The translations under genes and the position numbers were made by a program. This document shows positions 14,185 to 22,515 of a stretch of 33,776 nucleotides of DNA, piece after piece. This DNA is from Nocardia vinacea NBRC 16497 (GTDB lineage: Bacteria; Actinomycetota; Actinomycetes; Mycobacteriales; Mycobacteriaceae). The notes beneath the pieces were generated by a model. It did not search any database. It was not told the origin of the DNA and saw nothing but the letters and a program-made list of their open reading frames with translations. Numbering within the stretch: position 1 is the first letter of the stretch; each line of letters begins with the position of its first letter. The DNA lies in the NCBI RefSeq assembly GCF_000308835.1, contig NZ_BAGN01000188.1, positions 1-33,776 on the forward strand, written 5' to 3'.

Positions 14185-14192
14185 GTGATCGA

Positions 14193-17021
14193 TCAGTGCC
14201 GACGCCGCGACTTCGGTGCGCGCTTCGGCTTGGCCTGCGCGCGGGCCGCCTCGCGGCGCTCACGGCGAGTGCTGCCGTCGCCGTACTCCTCGGCATCACT
14301 GTGCACCGCCGCGTGGCCGCCCTCGTCCGGACCCGAGTAGTGGAAGCCGTTGTTGGCCCGGGAATCGCTGATCCCCTTGGCGCGCAACGCCGCCGGCGCG
14401 CCATTGCCGACCGGCGCCTCCTGGGTGGGCAGTGGGCGCGGCGCGGTGGCGCCGACCGGCGAGCGCAGGCCCGGCTCGACCGCGACGCCCTCGGGCTGCG
14501 GCTGCTGCACCTCGACCTGCAGGTTGAACAGGAAGCCGACCGACTCCTCCTTCAGGCCCTCGAGCATCGCGGCGAACATATCGAAGCCCTCGCGCTGGTA
14601 TTCGACCAACGGATCGCGCTGGGCCATGGCACGCAGGCCGATGCCCTCCTTGAGGTAATCCATCTCGTAGAGGTGCTCGCGCCACTTGCGGTCCAGCACC
14701 GAAAGCAGCACCTGGCGTTCGAGATTGCGCATCGAGCCGTCGCCGGCCAGACCGTCGATCTGCTGTTCGCGCTTCTCGTAGGCGTCGTGCGCGTCATCGA
14801 GCAGCGATTCGACCAGTTCGTCCTTGGTCAGATCGCCCGCCTCGCCGACACCGGTCTCACCGGTCAGCTCCTTGTAGTCCAGGCTCACCGGGTACAGCGT
14901 CTTCAGCGCGGTCCACAACTTGTCCAGATCCCAGTCCTCGACGTAGCCCTCGGCGGTGGCGCCGTCCACATAGGCGGTGACCACGTCGGTGATCATCTCC
15001 TGGACCTGGCCCTCCATATCCTCGCCGCGCAGGATCCGGTTGCGCTCGCCGTAGATGACGGTGCGCTGCTGGTTCATCACCTCGTCGTACTTGAGCACGT
15101 TCTTGCGGATCTCGAAGTTCTGCTGCTCGACCTGGGTCTGCGCACTCTTGATGGCCTTGGACACCATCTTCGCCTCGATCGGCACATCGTCGGGCAGGTT
15201 GAGCCTGGTCATGATGGCCTCGAGCGCGGCGCCGTTGAAGCGCCGCATCAACTCGTCACCGAGCGACAGATAGAACCGGGACTCACCCGGATCACCCTGA
15301 CGGCCGGAACGACCACGCAGCTGGTTATCGATACGCCGCGATTCGTGCCGCTCGGTGCCGAGCACGTACAGACCACCCGCATCGCGCACCAGGTCGGCGT
15401 CCTCGGCGGTCTGCTCCTTGACCCGCTCCAGCGTCGGCAACCAGGCGGCCTGGTACTCCTCCGGTGTCTCCACCGGATCCAGCCCCTCTTTGCGCAGGAT
15501 GATGTCGGTGATGATGTCCGGGTTACCGCCGAGCACGACGTCGGTACCACGACCGGCCATATTCGTCGCGACCGTGACCGCGCCCGGCCGACCGGCCTCG
15601 GCGATGATCTCGGCTTCCTTCTCGTGGAACTTCGCGTTCAGCACGTTGTGCGCGATGCCGCGCTTGGTGAACTGCTTGGACAGGTACTCCGAACGCTCGA
15701 CGCTGGTGGTACCGATCAGCACCGGCTGGCCCTTCTCGTGCCGTTCGGTGACATCGTCGACCACGGCCGCGAATTTGGCCTCTTCGGTCTTGTAGATCAG
15801 ATCGGACTGGTCCGCGCGGATCATCGGCTTATTCGTCGGGATCGGGACCACGCCGAGGCTGTAGATCTGGTGCAGCTCGGCGGCCTCGGTCTCGGCGGTA
15901 CCGGTCATACCCGAGAGCTTGTCGTAGAGGCGGAAGTAGTTCTGCAGCGTGATCGTGGCGAGGGTCTGGTTCTCCGGCTGGATCTCGACGCCTTCCTTGG
16001 CCTCGATCGCCTGGTGCATGCCCTCGTTGTAACGACGCCCGACCAGGATGCGGCCGGTGAATTCGTCGACGATGATGACCTCGCCGTCGCGGACGATGTA
16101 GTCCTTGTCCCGGTGGTAGAGCTCCTTCGCCTTGATGGCGTTGTTCAGGTAGCTGACCAGCGGCGAGTTGGCCGCCTCGTAGAGGTTGTCGATGCCGAGC
16201 TGATCCTCGACGAACTCCACACCCGCTTCGTGCACACCGATGGTGCGCTTCTTGATGTCGACCTCGTAGTGCAGGTCCTTCTTCAACAGCGGTGCGATGC
16301 GGGCGAATTCGGCGTACCACTTCGAGGAGGCGTCGGCCGGACCCGAGATGATCAGCGGGGTGCGGGCCTCGTCGATGAGGATGGAGTCGACCTCGTCGAC
16401 CACGGCGAAGTTGTGCCCGCGCTGGACCAGATCGTCCAGCGAGTGGGTCATATTGTCGCGCAGGTAGTCGAAGCCGAACTCATTGTTGGTGCCGTAGGTG
16501 ATGTCGGCGTTGTAGGCCACCCGCCGCTCGGCCGGTGTCATACCGGACAGGATCACGCCGACCTCGAGGCCGAGGAAGCGGTGCACGCGGCCCATCCACT
16601 CCGCGTCGCGCTTGGCCAGGTAGTCGTTGACCGTGACCACGTGCACGCCGTCGCCCGAGATGGCGTTGAGGTAGGCCGGCAGCACACAGGTCAGGGTCTT
16701 GCCCTCACCGGTCTTCATCTCGGAGATGTTGCCGAGGTGCAGCGAGGCGCCACCCATCACCTGCACCTTGTAGTGCTTCTGGTTCAGCACCCGCCAGGAT
16801 GCCTCGCGCGCCACCGCGAACGCCTCCAGGAGCAGATCGTCCAGCGTTTCGCCGTCCGCGTAGCGCTCCCTGAACTCGTCGGTCTTGGCACGCAACTCGT
16901 GGTCGGTGAGCTCCTCGAACTCGGGCCCGAGCGCGAGGACCTCATCCGCGAGGTGGGCGAGCCGCTTGACCGTGCGTCCCTCACCAATCCGTAGCAACCT
17001 CGTCAGTGTCAGCGCAGGCAC
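14193..17021 (-). CDS. secA1: SecA1 preprotein translocase ATPase
   Basis: A 942-residue SecA motor that pushes unfolded preproteins through SecYEG. Walker A is MKTGEGKT at residues 102-109 and the DEAD-box equivalent DEVDSILIDEAR is at 209-220. Further motifs include the helicase-2 NMAGRGTDVVLGG and GRSGRQGDPGESRFYLS. The C-terminus lacks the zinc-binding CxCxSGx8CH tail of enterobacterial SecA and ends in a basic KPKRAPKSRRRH stretch, as is usual for actinobacterial housekeeping SecA1. The GTG at 17021 was chosen because TLTRLLRIGEGR then sits at the N-terminus, as in homologues. It stands alone on the minus strand, whereas in M. tuberculosis it adjoins hpf. Confidence 0.95.
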   Translation of the reverse strand: MPALTLTRLLRIGEGRTVKRLAHLADEVLALGPEFEELTDHELRAKTDEFRERYADGETLDDLLLEAFAVAREASWRVLNQKHYKVQVMGGASLHLGNISEMKTGEGKTLTCVLPAYLNAISGDGVHVVTVNDYLAKRDAEWMGRVHRFLGLEVGVILSGMTPAERRVAYNADITYGTNNEFGFDYLRDNMTHSLDDLVQRGHNFAVVDEVDSILIDEARTPLIISGPADASSKWYAEFARIAPLLKKDLHYEVDIKKRTIGVHEAGVEFVEDQLGIDNLYEAANSPLVSYLNNAIKAKELYHRDKDYIVRDGEVIIVDEFTGRILVGRRYNEGMHQAIEAKEGVEIQPENQTLATITLQNYFRLYDKLSGMTGTAETEAAELHQIYSLGVVPIPTNKPMIRADQSDLIYKTEEAKFAAVVDDVTERHEKGQPVLIGTTSVERSEYLSKQFTKRGIAHNVLNAKFHEKEAEIIAEAGRPGAVTVATNMAGRGTDVVLGGNPDIITDIILRKEGLDPVETPEEYQAAWLPTLERVKEQTAEDADLVRDAGGLYVLGTERHESRRIDNQLRGRSGRQGDPGESRFYLSLGDELMRRFNGAALEAIMTRLNLPDDVPIEAKMVSKAIKSAQTQVEQQNFEIRKNVLKYDEVMNQQRTVIYGERNRILRGEDMEGQVQEMITDVVTAYVDGATAEGYVEDWDLDKLWTALKTLYPVSLDYKELTGETGVGEAGDLTKDELVESLLDDAHDAYEKREQQIDGLAGDGSMRNLERQVLLSVLDRKWREHLYEMDYLKEGIGLRAMAQRDPLVEYQREGFDMFAAMLEGLKEESVGFLFNLQVEVQQPQPEGVAVEPGLRSPVGATAPRPLPTQEAPVGNGAPAALRAKGISDSRANNGFHYSGPDEGGHAAVHSDAEEYGDGSTRRERREAARAQAKPKRAPKSRRRH

Positions 17022-17608
17022 GGGTCTCGTCAGTCCTCTGGTCGGTGTGTCAAATGTTCGGCCGTCACCCGGGGCGGGCAGTGTGCACATGGCCCCCGCC
17101 GAGCATGGCGGAATCCGCAGCACGCTTCATGGTAATGCGGCATCCATTTTAGGTGCCGATGACCAGCGACATAGCGGCGCATCCGCCGCTGCCGCCGAGG
17201 CGGCAGCCGTTTCTTCTCACCGTACCCGTGTGTCGGCGGTCGGAGCCGGTGGGAATCCGATGGACCGGAACCTGTTTCAGCATCGGTGTCATACGATGTA
17301 AGTCGTTCGTCGTTCCGAACGCCGCGAACCCTGTCTACCAGGGACGACCCATAATCCGACGGCATACGACGACACCAAGGGCAGCGCGGCTCAAAAGGCA
17401 TCCGTTATACGGCACCCCGATTACTGTGATCGAATCGAGTTCCTCCGGTATCGAACCAAGGGAGCCTTCCACGGAACCTGGCGCGGGTAAAGGGTTGCGC
17501 GAATATCACTGGATATGCCACAGGGGGCAGAACGAACCGTTGTGGGCGACCACAATGGGCGATGAGACGGCTCGGGTGGGAGCCACATCGGAAGGAGCAC
17601 CGGGCAGC
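17022..17608. other. secA1-acyltransferase divergent intergenic region
   Basis: This 587 bp region has no gene I can support, although the plus-strand frame of the downstream gene stays open through much of it. It holds a hairpin at 17188-17207 (GCTGCCGCC/GGCGGCAGC) followed by CGTTTCTTCT, which looks like a plus-strand terminator with no gene before it. It also has a weak ECF-type promoter candidate, GGAAC at 17473-17477 and GTT at 17494-17496 with 16 bp between. The promoters of both flanking genes should be here. Confidence 0.5.
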
Positions 17609-19021
17609 GTGATCACGAGATTGACGCCGCAGGACACGTCGTTCTATCGGCTCGAGTCGAGCAGCAATCCGATCCATATCGGCTCTCTCGCGATCGTCCG
17701 AGGTACCGACTCCACACAGGGGGAAACGGCACTCGACTACGACGGACTGGTCGATCTGGTGGAGAGCAGGCTTTCCCTGGTCCCCCGCTACCGCAGGAAA
17801 GTGCGCGAGATCCCGTTCGCGCTCGGCCGCCCGGTCTGGGTCGAGGACAGCCATTTCGATATCACCTATCACATTCGCCGCTCCGCACTGCCCGCTCCGG
17901 GAACCGACTGTCAGCTGCACGATCTGGTGGCTCGGCTGGCGTCGCGACCGCTCGATCAGAGTCGCCCGCTGTGGGAGATGTATTTGATCGAGGGCCTGGC
18001 GCAGGGCCGGTCCGCGATCTTCACCAAAACCCACTCGGCGCTCGTCGATGGGGATACCGCGCTCGAGATCGGGCACGTCATCCTCGATACCAGCGCATCA
18101 CCGCGCGGTATCGCCGATGACGCCTGGGTGGCGCCGCGCGAACCCAACGAGATGGAACTGCTGATCGGCGCGCTCACCCACCTGTCCGCGCAGCCGCGCG
18201 AGGCGCTCGAAGTGGCGCGCGACGCGAGCGCGCACGCGTTCTCGGTGGTCGAGGCCGCGGGCAAGGCGGTGGATTCGATGGTTTCGGCCGTGCGCGCGGC
18301 CACCGTCGGCGCTCCGGACAGCCCGCTCAACGCCAAGACCTCGCGCAACCGCCGCTTCGATGTGGTGCGCACGGATCTGGAGGACTACCGCAAGATCCGC
18401 AAGCGCTTCGAATGCTCGATCAACGATGCGATCCTGGCCGTCGTCACCGGGGCGCTGCGCAATTGGCTGCTCTCGCGCGGTGAGGCGCTCACCGAATCGA
18501 CCGTGCTGCGCGCGGTGGTGCCCATGTCTGTCTATGTCGAAGGCATCGACGACCAGCTGAAACCGGCCAGCGAGGTCTCCTCGTTCCTCATCGATCTGCC
18601 GGTGGGCGAACCGAATCCGGTGATGCGCCTATCGCACATCTCCCACGCCACCGAGGCCAACAGCAAGCACCGGCGCGGCGTGCGGGCGCGCACCCTGGTG
18701 CACCTGGCCGGCTTCGCTCCGGCGAGCCTGCATGCGATGAGTGTGCGGGCGGCGAGTACGTTCGCAGAGCACACGTTCAATCTGGTGATCACCAACGCAC
18801 CGGGTCCGCAGACCCCGATGTATATCGGCGGCGCGCGGATGCTGGAGATGTATCCGGTGTCGCCGCTGCTGCGCAACCAGGCCTCGAGCATCGGGATCAC
18901 GTCCTATGACGGACGCGTCTTCTACGGACTCAACGCCGACCGCGACGCGATGGCCGATATCGGCGTGCTGGCCGCGTCGGTGCACGAGTCCATGGAGGAG
19001 ATGCTCGGTGCCTGCGTCTGA
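17609..19021 (+). CDS. wax ester synthase/diacylglycerol acyltransferase (WS/DGAT, Tgs3-like)
   Basis: A 470-residue bifunctional acyltransferase that esterifies acyl-CoA to fatty alcohol or diacylglycerol to make storage lipid. It resembles mycobacterial Tgs3 (Rv3234c) across its length: RPLWEMYLIEGL, VTGALRNWLLSRGE, MSVY, LVITNAPGPQTPMYIGGA and GLNADRDAMAD. The HHxxxDG active-site motif reads THSALVDG at 141-148: the catalytic second His (142) and Asp147-Gly148 remain, but the first His is Thr. The GTG at 17609 matches the homologue's start and has AAGGAG at 17592-17597; an in-frame ATG at 17555 is the alternative. It leads a plus-strand lipid block. Confidence 0.88.
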   Translation: MITRLTPQDTSFYRLESSSNPIHIGSLAIVRGTDSTQGETALDYDGLVDLVESRLSLVPRYRRKVREIPFALGRPVWVEDSHFDITYHIRRSALPAPGTDCQLHDLVARLASRPLDQSRPLWEMYLIEGLAQGRSAIFTKTHSALVDGDTALEIGHVILDTSASPRGIADDAWVAPREPNEMELLIGALTHLSAQPREALEVARDASAHAFSVVEAAGKAVDSMVSAVRAATVGAPDSPLNAKTSRNRRFDVVRTDLEDYRKIRKRFECSINDAILAVVTGALRNWLLSRGEALTESTVLRAVVPMSVYVEGIDDQLKPASEVSSFLIDLPVGEPNPVMRLSHISHATEANSKHRRGVRARTLVHLAGFAPASLHAMSVRAASTFAEHTFNLVITNAPGPQTPMYIGGARMLEMYPVSPLLRNQASSIGITSYDGRVFYGLNADRDAMADIGVLAASVHESMEEMLGACV

Positions 19022-19028
19022 GAACACC

Positions 19029-19586
19029 ATGCGGGTCTATATCCCCGCCACCGTGCCGATGCTGCGTGAGCTCGTCGCGAACCGGGAACTGCGCCCGGTC
19101 GGCGGCACCGCCTTCGCGGTCACGCCGACACTGCGCGAGGCCTATGCCTCCGGTGACGACGAAGAATTGGCCGAGGTCGCGATGGCCGAGGCCGCACGGG
19201 CCTCGTTGCGCCTGCTCGCCGCCGAGCGTGAGGAGGCCACCGAGGCGTCCGACGACGAGGACGCCGACGCCGACGACCCCGCCACCACCTACCACAGCCC
19301 GGTCTATCGCCGCGCGGTCATCGCCGCCGATGTGACCGGTGCGAAGCTGCGCCCCGACCTCGACGACGCGGTGGTGCGGTTGGCCGGACCGATCGGTTAC
19401 GACCGGATCGCCTCGGTGCACGTCGACCTGGCGGAGGCCGAACCCGAGGTGGCCAAGGCGGTCGATGTCGTCGATGCCGCCGACCTCGGCGATGCCGATG
19501 CCGAATTCGTGCTCGGTGATGCCGAAGACCATCAGCTGGCCTGGTACGCCGCCCAGGAGCTGCCGTTCCTGCTCGAATTGCTGTGA
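19029..19586 (+). CDS. DUF6912 family protein (Rv3231c-like)
   Basis: A 185-residue conserved mycolata protein of unknown function. It starts with a hydrophobic strand and helix (MRVYIPATVPMLRELV) and contains the PVGGTAFAVTPTLREAYASGD segment. A highly acidic linker (EATEASDDEDADADDP) precedes HSPVYRRAVIAAD, and the C-terminus is also acidic. No catalytic motif is apparent. ATG 19029 is the start used by homologues; a GTG at 19008 in the same frame has GGAGGAG at 18994-19000 with perfect 7 bp spacing and would overlap the acyltransferase gene by 14 bp, so it is a serious alternative. In mycobacteria it also lies between the acyltransferase and reductase genes. Its stop codon starts an intergenic repeat. 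Confidence 0.8.
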   Translation: MRVYIPATVPMLRELVANRELRPVGGTAFAVTPTLREAYASGDDEELAEVAMAEAARASLRLLAAEREEATEASDDEDADADDPATTYHSPVYRRAVIAADVTGAKLRPDLDDAVVRLAGPIGYDRIASVHVDLAEAEPEVAKAVDVVDAADLGDADAEFVLGDAEDHQLAWYAAQELPFLLELL

Positions 19587-19666
19587 GCGAGCGGCAGCGA
19601 GTGAACCAAAAACACAGCGCGCTTCGGGGCACGGCGGAACCGAGCGCCAGCGAGGTGGAGCCGTGA
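19583..19666 (+). repeat. intergenic repeat, copy B
   Basis: This copy begins GTGAGCGAGCGGCAGCGAG across the DUF6912 stop codon, continues with GTGAACCA, and ends CGAGCGCCAGCGAGGTGGAG followed by CCGTGA. It parallels copy A at 1528-1606. After copy B an apparent GTG start leads only to 16 codons, so it does not abut a real gene. Confidence 0.6.
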
Positions 19667-19691
19667 CGCGACGGCCTGCACATCCCGCACT

Positions 19692-19712
19692 AACCTACGA
19701 TGCCGTAACCTA
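19692..19712 (+). promoter_or_regulatory. TACG-N4-CGTA operator before the reductase gene
   Basis: AACCTACGATGCCGTAAC holds the perfect half-sites TACG and CGTA around four bases, 51-71 bp before the reductase start. Seventeen of 21 bases match the element at 22479-22499 before the second desaturase. TAACCT at 19706-19711 could be a -10, so a bound repressor would block initiation. Confidence 0.6.
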
Positions 19713-19762
19713 GCTGCGAGGCGGCTTCACCGGTCGCTACGACAGGGAGACGAACGGCGGCA

Positions 19763-20920
19763 ATGGTCTTGAAAAAAGCGGCACTCTCGGTGCGCACGGT
19801 CCGGGAGTGGCTGGAGGCTCCGGCGGCGGAAGTCGCCGAACGCGGTGGACGGCTGAACGTACTGCGCGGCGCCGTCGCGCGCGTCACCACGCCACTGCTG
19901 CCCGACGACTATCTGCACCTGGCGAATCCACTGTGGTCGGCGCGTGAGCTGCGCGGCCGAATTGTCGAGGTGCGCAAGGAAACCGCCGATTCGGCCACCC
20001 TGGTCATCAAGCCGGGCTGGGGCTTCGACTGGAAGTACGAGCCGGGTCAATACATCGGCATCGGCATTCTGGTCGACGGCCGCTGGCACTGGCGCTCGTA
20101 CTCGCTGACCTGCCCGCCCAATTGGACCGATCCGGAACATCGCGGCAAGCGCATGATCTCCATCGCGGTCAAGGCGATGCCCGAGGGTTTCCTGTCCAGC
20201 CACCTTGTCAGCGGTGTCGCCGCGGGCACGATCGTCCGGTTGGCCGCACCGCAGGGCGGTTTCGTGCTGCCGTCGCCGCCGCCGGAAAAGGTGCTGTTCC
20301 TCACCGCGGGCAGCGGTATCACCCCGGTCATGGCCATGCTGCGCGCGCTGGATCGCCGCGATGTGGTCACCGACGTGGTGCACGTGCACTCCGCGCGCAC
20401 CCACGACGATGTGATGTTCGGCGTCGAGTTGCGCGATCTGCACGATCGGCACCCCAGCTTCTCCTCGCACCTGCACCTCACCGACGAGCAGGGCCGGTTC
20501 TCCCTCACGACACTGGACGAACACTTCCCGGATTGGCGCGAGCGCCAGACCTGGGCCTGCGGTCCGGCCGCCATGCTCGACGAGATCGAGCAGCACTGGC
20601 GCGAGGCGGGTATCAGCGACCGACTGCATGTCGAGCGTTTCGAAATCGAGCGCTCCGCCGTCGGTGAGGGCGGCACCGTGACCTTCGGTAAGACCGGCCG
20701 CACCGTTGAGGTCGACGGCGCGACCAGTCTGCTGGAGGCGGGCGAATCCGCCGGGGTGCAGATGCCGTTCGGCTGTCGGATGGGCATCTGCCAAACCTGT
20801 GTCGTCACATTGACGTCCGGACATGCCCGCGATCTGCGCAATGGGGACGAGCGCCGTGAGGGTGACAAGGTGCAGACCTGTATCTCGGCCGCGGCGGGCG
20901 ACTGCGCCCTCGACGTCTGA
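19763..20920 (+). CDS. ferredoxin-type oxidoreductase, electron donor of stearoyl-CoA desaturase
   Basis: A 385-residue single-chain reductase passing electrons from NADPH through FAD and a [2Fe-2S] centre to a partner desaturase. The FAD motif RSYSLT is at 111-116 (RxYS), the nicotinamide site TAGSGITPVMAML at 181-193, and ACGPAAMLDEIEQHW is the C-terminal reductase signature. The plant-type ferredoxin domain follows, with ligands Cys338, Cys343, Cys346 and Cys373. The domain order and an N-terminal extension of about 60 residues match Rv3230c, the redox partner of DesA3 in M. tuberculosis. ATG 19763 follows GGGAG at a loose distance. The first desaturase follows after 80 bp. An operator-like repeat lies upstream. 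Confidence 0.93.
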   Translation: MVLKKAALSVRTVREWLEAPAAEVAERGGRLNVLRGAVARVTTPLLPDDYLHLANPLWSARELRGRIVEVRKETADSATLVIKPGWGFDWKYEPGQYIGIGILVDGRWHWRSYSLTCPPNWTDPEHRGKRMISIAVKAMPEGFLSSHLVSGVAAGTIVRLAAPQGGFVLPSPPPEKVLFLTAGSGITPVMAMLRALDRRDVVTDVVHVHSARTHDDVMFGVELRDLHDRHPSFSSHLHLTDEQGRFSLTTLDEHFPDWRERQTWACGPAAMLDEIEQHWREAGISDRLHVERFEIERSAVGEGGTVTFGKTGRTVEVDGATSLLEAGESAGVQMPFGCRMGICQTCVVTLTSGHARDLRNGDERREGDKVQTCISAAAGDCALDV

Positions 20921-21000
20921 GACAGCGACACTCGCAGACACACCGTCGAGGGATTTCGACAGGTACCCTCGAGGGACATCCAGTCAGGGAAAGGACCCCG

Positions 21001-22416
21001 GTGGCCATCACCGATATCAAGGCGTTCGCCCATCTCACGGCGGCCGACATCGAAACACTGGGGCAGGAACTCGATTCCATCCGGCGCTCCGTAGAACTGT
21101 CCCGCGGTGAACGTGACGCCAAGTACATCCGGCGCACCATCGCGGCACAGCGCGGCCTCGAAGTGCTCGCGCGCGGGGTGCTGTTCGGCAGCCGCAATCG
21201 GTGGGCCTGGCTGACCGGGACGGCGCTGCTTTCGGTCGCCAAGATCATCGAGAATATGGAGCTCGGGCACAACATCAGTCACGGGCAATGGGATTGGATG
21301 AACGATCCGGAAATTCACTCCAGCACTTGGGAGTGGGATATGACCGGGCCGTCGGCGCAGTGGCGGCGGGCGCACAACTACTCGCACCACACCTACACCA
21401 ATGTGCTCGGCAAGGATGAGGATCTCGGCTTCGGCATCCTGCGGATGACCCGCGACGAGCAGTGGCGGCCGATCCATCTGATCCAACCGTTGGCCAACAT
21501 CCTGCTCGCGGCCACCTTCGAATGGGGTATCGCGCTGCACGATTGGAGCATCGAGAAGGAGCTCTCCGGCGTGCCGCCCAAGGAGCTGATGTCGGAGCCG
21601 AACAAGGAGTTCGCCCGCAAGATCACCCGCCAGGTAGCCAAGGACTTCCTGTTCTACCCCGCGCTCACCGGACCGGCCTTCACGTCGACGCTCAAGGCGA
21701 ACGCGACCGCCAACCTGGTGCGCAACCTGTGGGCCTACGCGGTGATCTTCTGCGGCCACTTCCCTGACGGCGCCGAGAAATTCACCATCGAGCAGCTCGA
21801 GGGCGAAACCAGCGGCGAATGGTATCTGCGCCAGATGCTCGGCAGCGCCAACTTCAAGGCCGGCCCCGCGATGGCCTTCATGAGCGGCAACCTCTGCTAC
21901 CAGATCGAACATCACCTGTTCCCCGACCTGCCCAGCAACCGGTATCCGGAAATCGCCGAGCGCGTCCGCGAACTGTGCGACAAGTACGATCTGCCCTACA
22001 CCACCGGCTCCCTCGGCAGGCAGTATCTGCTGGCCTTCCGGACCATCCACAAGCTCGCACTGCCGGACCGTTTCCTCAAGCGCACCGCCGATGACGCACC
22101 GGAGACCTCCTCGGAGCGCAAGTTCGCCGGCGTCTCGCTGCCCGCCATGCCGTCGATGCCGAATGCCGAGCGCTGGGCCGACAAGTGGAACGAGACGCAC
22201 TGGCTGCCCGTCGACCCCGAGACCGGTAAGCGTCGCGGTCTGCGCTCGGCGCTCAACGAGGCCAAGGTGGTGCTGCGGGAGAAGGCGCGGCACGAGAAGG
22301 AAGTGCTGCGCGAGGCCAAGCTGGCGCTGCAGGAAAAGGCGCGTCAAGAGAAGGCGACATTGCAGCGAAAGGCCATGCGCGAGCGGGCGCTGCGCCGCAT
22401 CCGCCGCCGGAAGTGA
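21001..22416 (+). CDS. desA3: membrane fatty acid (stearoyl-CoA delta-9) desaturase with charged helical tail
   Basis: A 471-residue integral-membrane di-iron desaturase of the DesA3 type. The histidine boxes are H90NISH94, H125NYSHH130 and QIEHH at 301-305, with an extra conserved GHF at 252-254. The residues after ~415 form a Lys/Glu/Arg-rich helix with repeats (REKARHEKE, QEKARQEKA) ending RRIRRRK, absent from the neighbouring paralogue. It would insert a cis double bond into stearoyl-CoA with electrons from the adjacent reductase. GTG 21001 has AAAGGA at 20990-20995 with 5 bp spacing. Nothing like the TACG operator is seen before it, so it probably shares the reductase transcript. Confidence 0.92.
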   Translation: MAITDIKAFAHLTAADIETLGQELDSIRRSVELSRGERDAKYIRRTIAAQRGLEVLARGVLFGSRNRWAWLTGTALLSVAKIIENMELGHNISHGQWDWMNDPEIHSSTWEWDMTGPSAQWRRAHNYSHHTYTNVLGKDEDLGFGILRMTRDEQWRPIHLIQPLANILLAATFEWGIALHDWSIEKELSGVPPKELMSEPNKEFARKITRQVAKDFLFYPALTGPAFTSTLKANATANLVRNLWAYAVIFCGHFPDGAEKFTIEQLEGETSGEWYLRQMLGSANFKAGPAMAFMSGNLCYQIEHHLFPDLPSNRYPEIAERVRELCDKYDLPYTTGSLGRQYLLAFRTIHKLALPDRFLKRTADDAPETSSERKFAGVSLPAMPSMPNAERWADKWNETHWLPVDPETGKRRGLRSALNEAKVVLREKARHEKEVLREAKLALQEKARQEKATLQRKAMRERALRRIRRRK

Positions 22417-22424
22417 GATAGCAC

Positions 22425-22449
22425 CCCCCAGCCACATTGGCAATGGGGG
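22425..22449 (+). terminator. weak stem-loop between the two desaturases
   Basis: CCCCC (22425-22429) and GGGGG (22445-22449) flank an inner GCCA-cat-TGGC stem, with an unpaired A opposite AAT. ATTTG follows. It is a plausible but imperfect terminator 8 bp after the first desaturase. Confidence 0.35.
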
Positions 22450-22478
22450 ATTTGCCACACCTCGGAGACACTCCTCGC

Positions 22479-22512
22479 AACCTACGGTCTCGTAACTTAC
22501 GGTACTGTAACC
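22479..22512 (+). promoter_or_regulatory. double operator overlapping the second desaturase promoter
   Basis: Two inverted repeats lie side by side: CTACGGTCTCGTAA (22482-22495, perfect TACG/CGTA halves) and TTACGGTACTGTAA (22497-22510, TACG/TGTA). Their centres are 15 bp apart. The second contains TACTGT (22503-22508), a good -10 whose start point would fall at or next to the ATG at 22516. The arrangement suits a TetR-type repressor that covers the promoter. Confidence 0.65.
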
Positions 22513-22515
22513 GCC

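Noticed and set aside
14094..16994. A plus-strand open frame of 966 codons antisense to secA1
   Set aside because: It is a mirror frame of secA1, rich in His, Gln and Leu, with no recognisable family.
17473..17496. ECF-type promoter GGAAC-N16-GTT before the acyltransferase
   Set aside because: The motif is short and the spacing is not that of SigH; such a match is expected by chance in several hundred bases of GC-rich DNA.
17153..17608. N-terminal extension of the acyltransferase up to 17153
   Set aside because: The frame is open, but the translation has no similarity to the family, the homologue begins at the residue encoded at 17609, and AAGGAG precedes that site.
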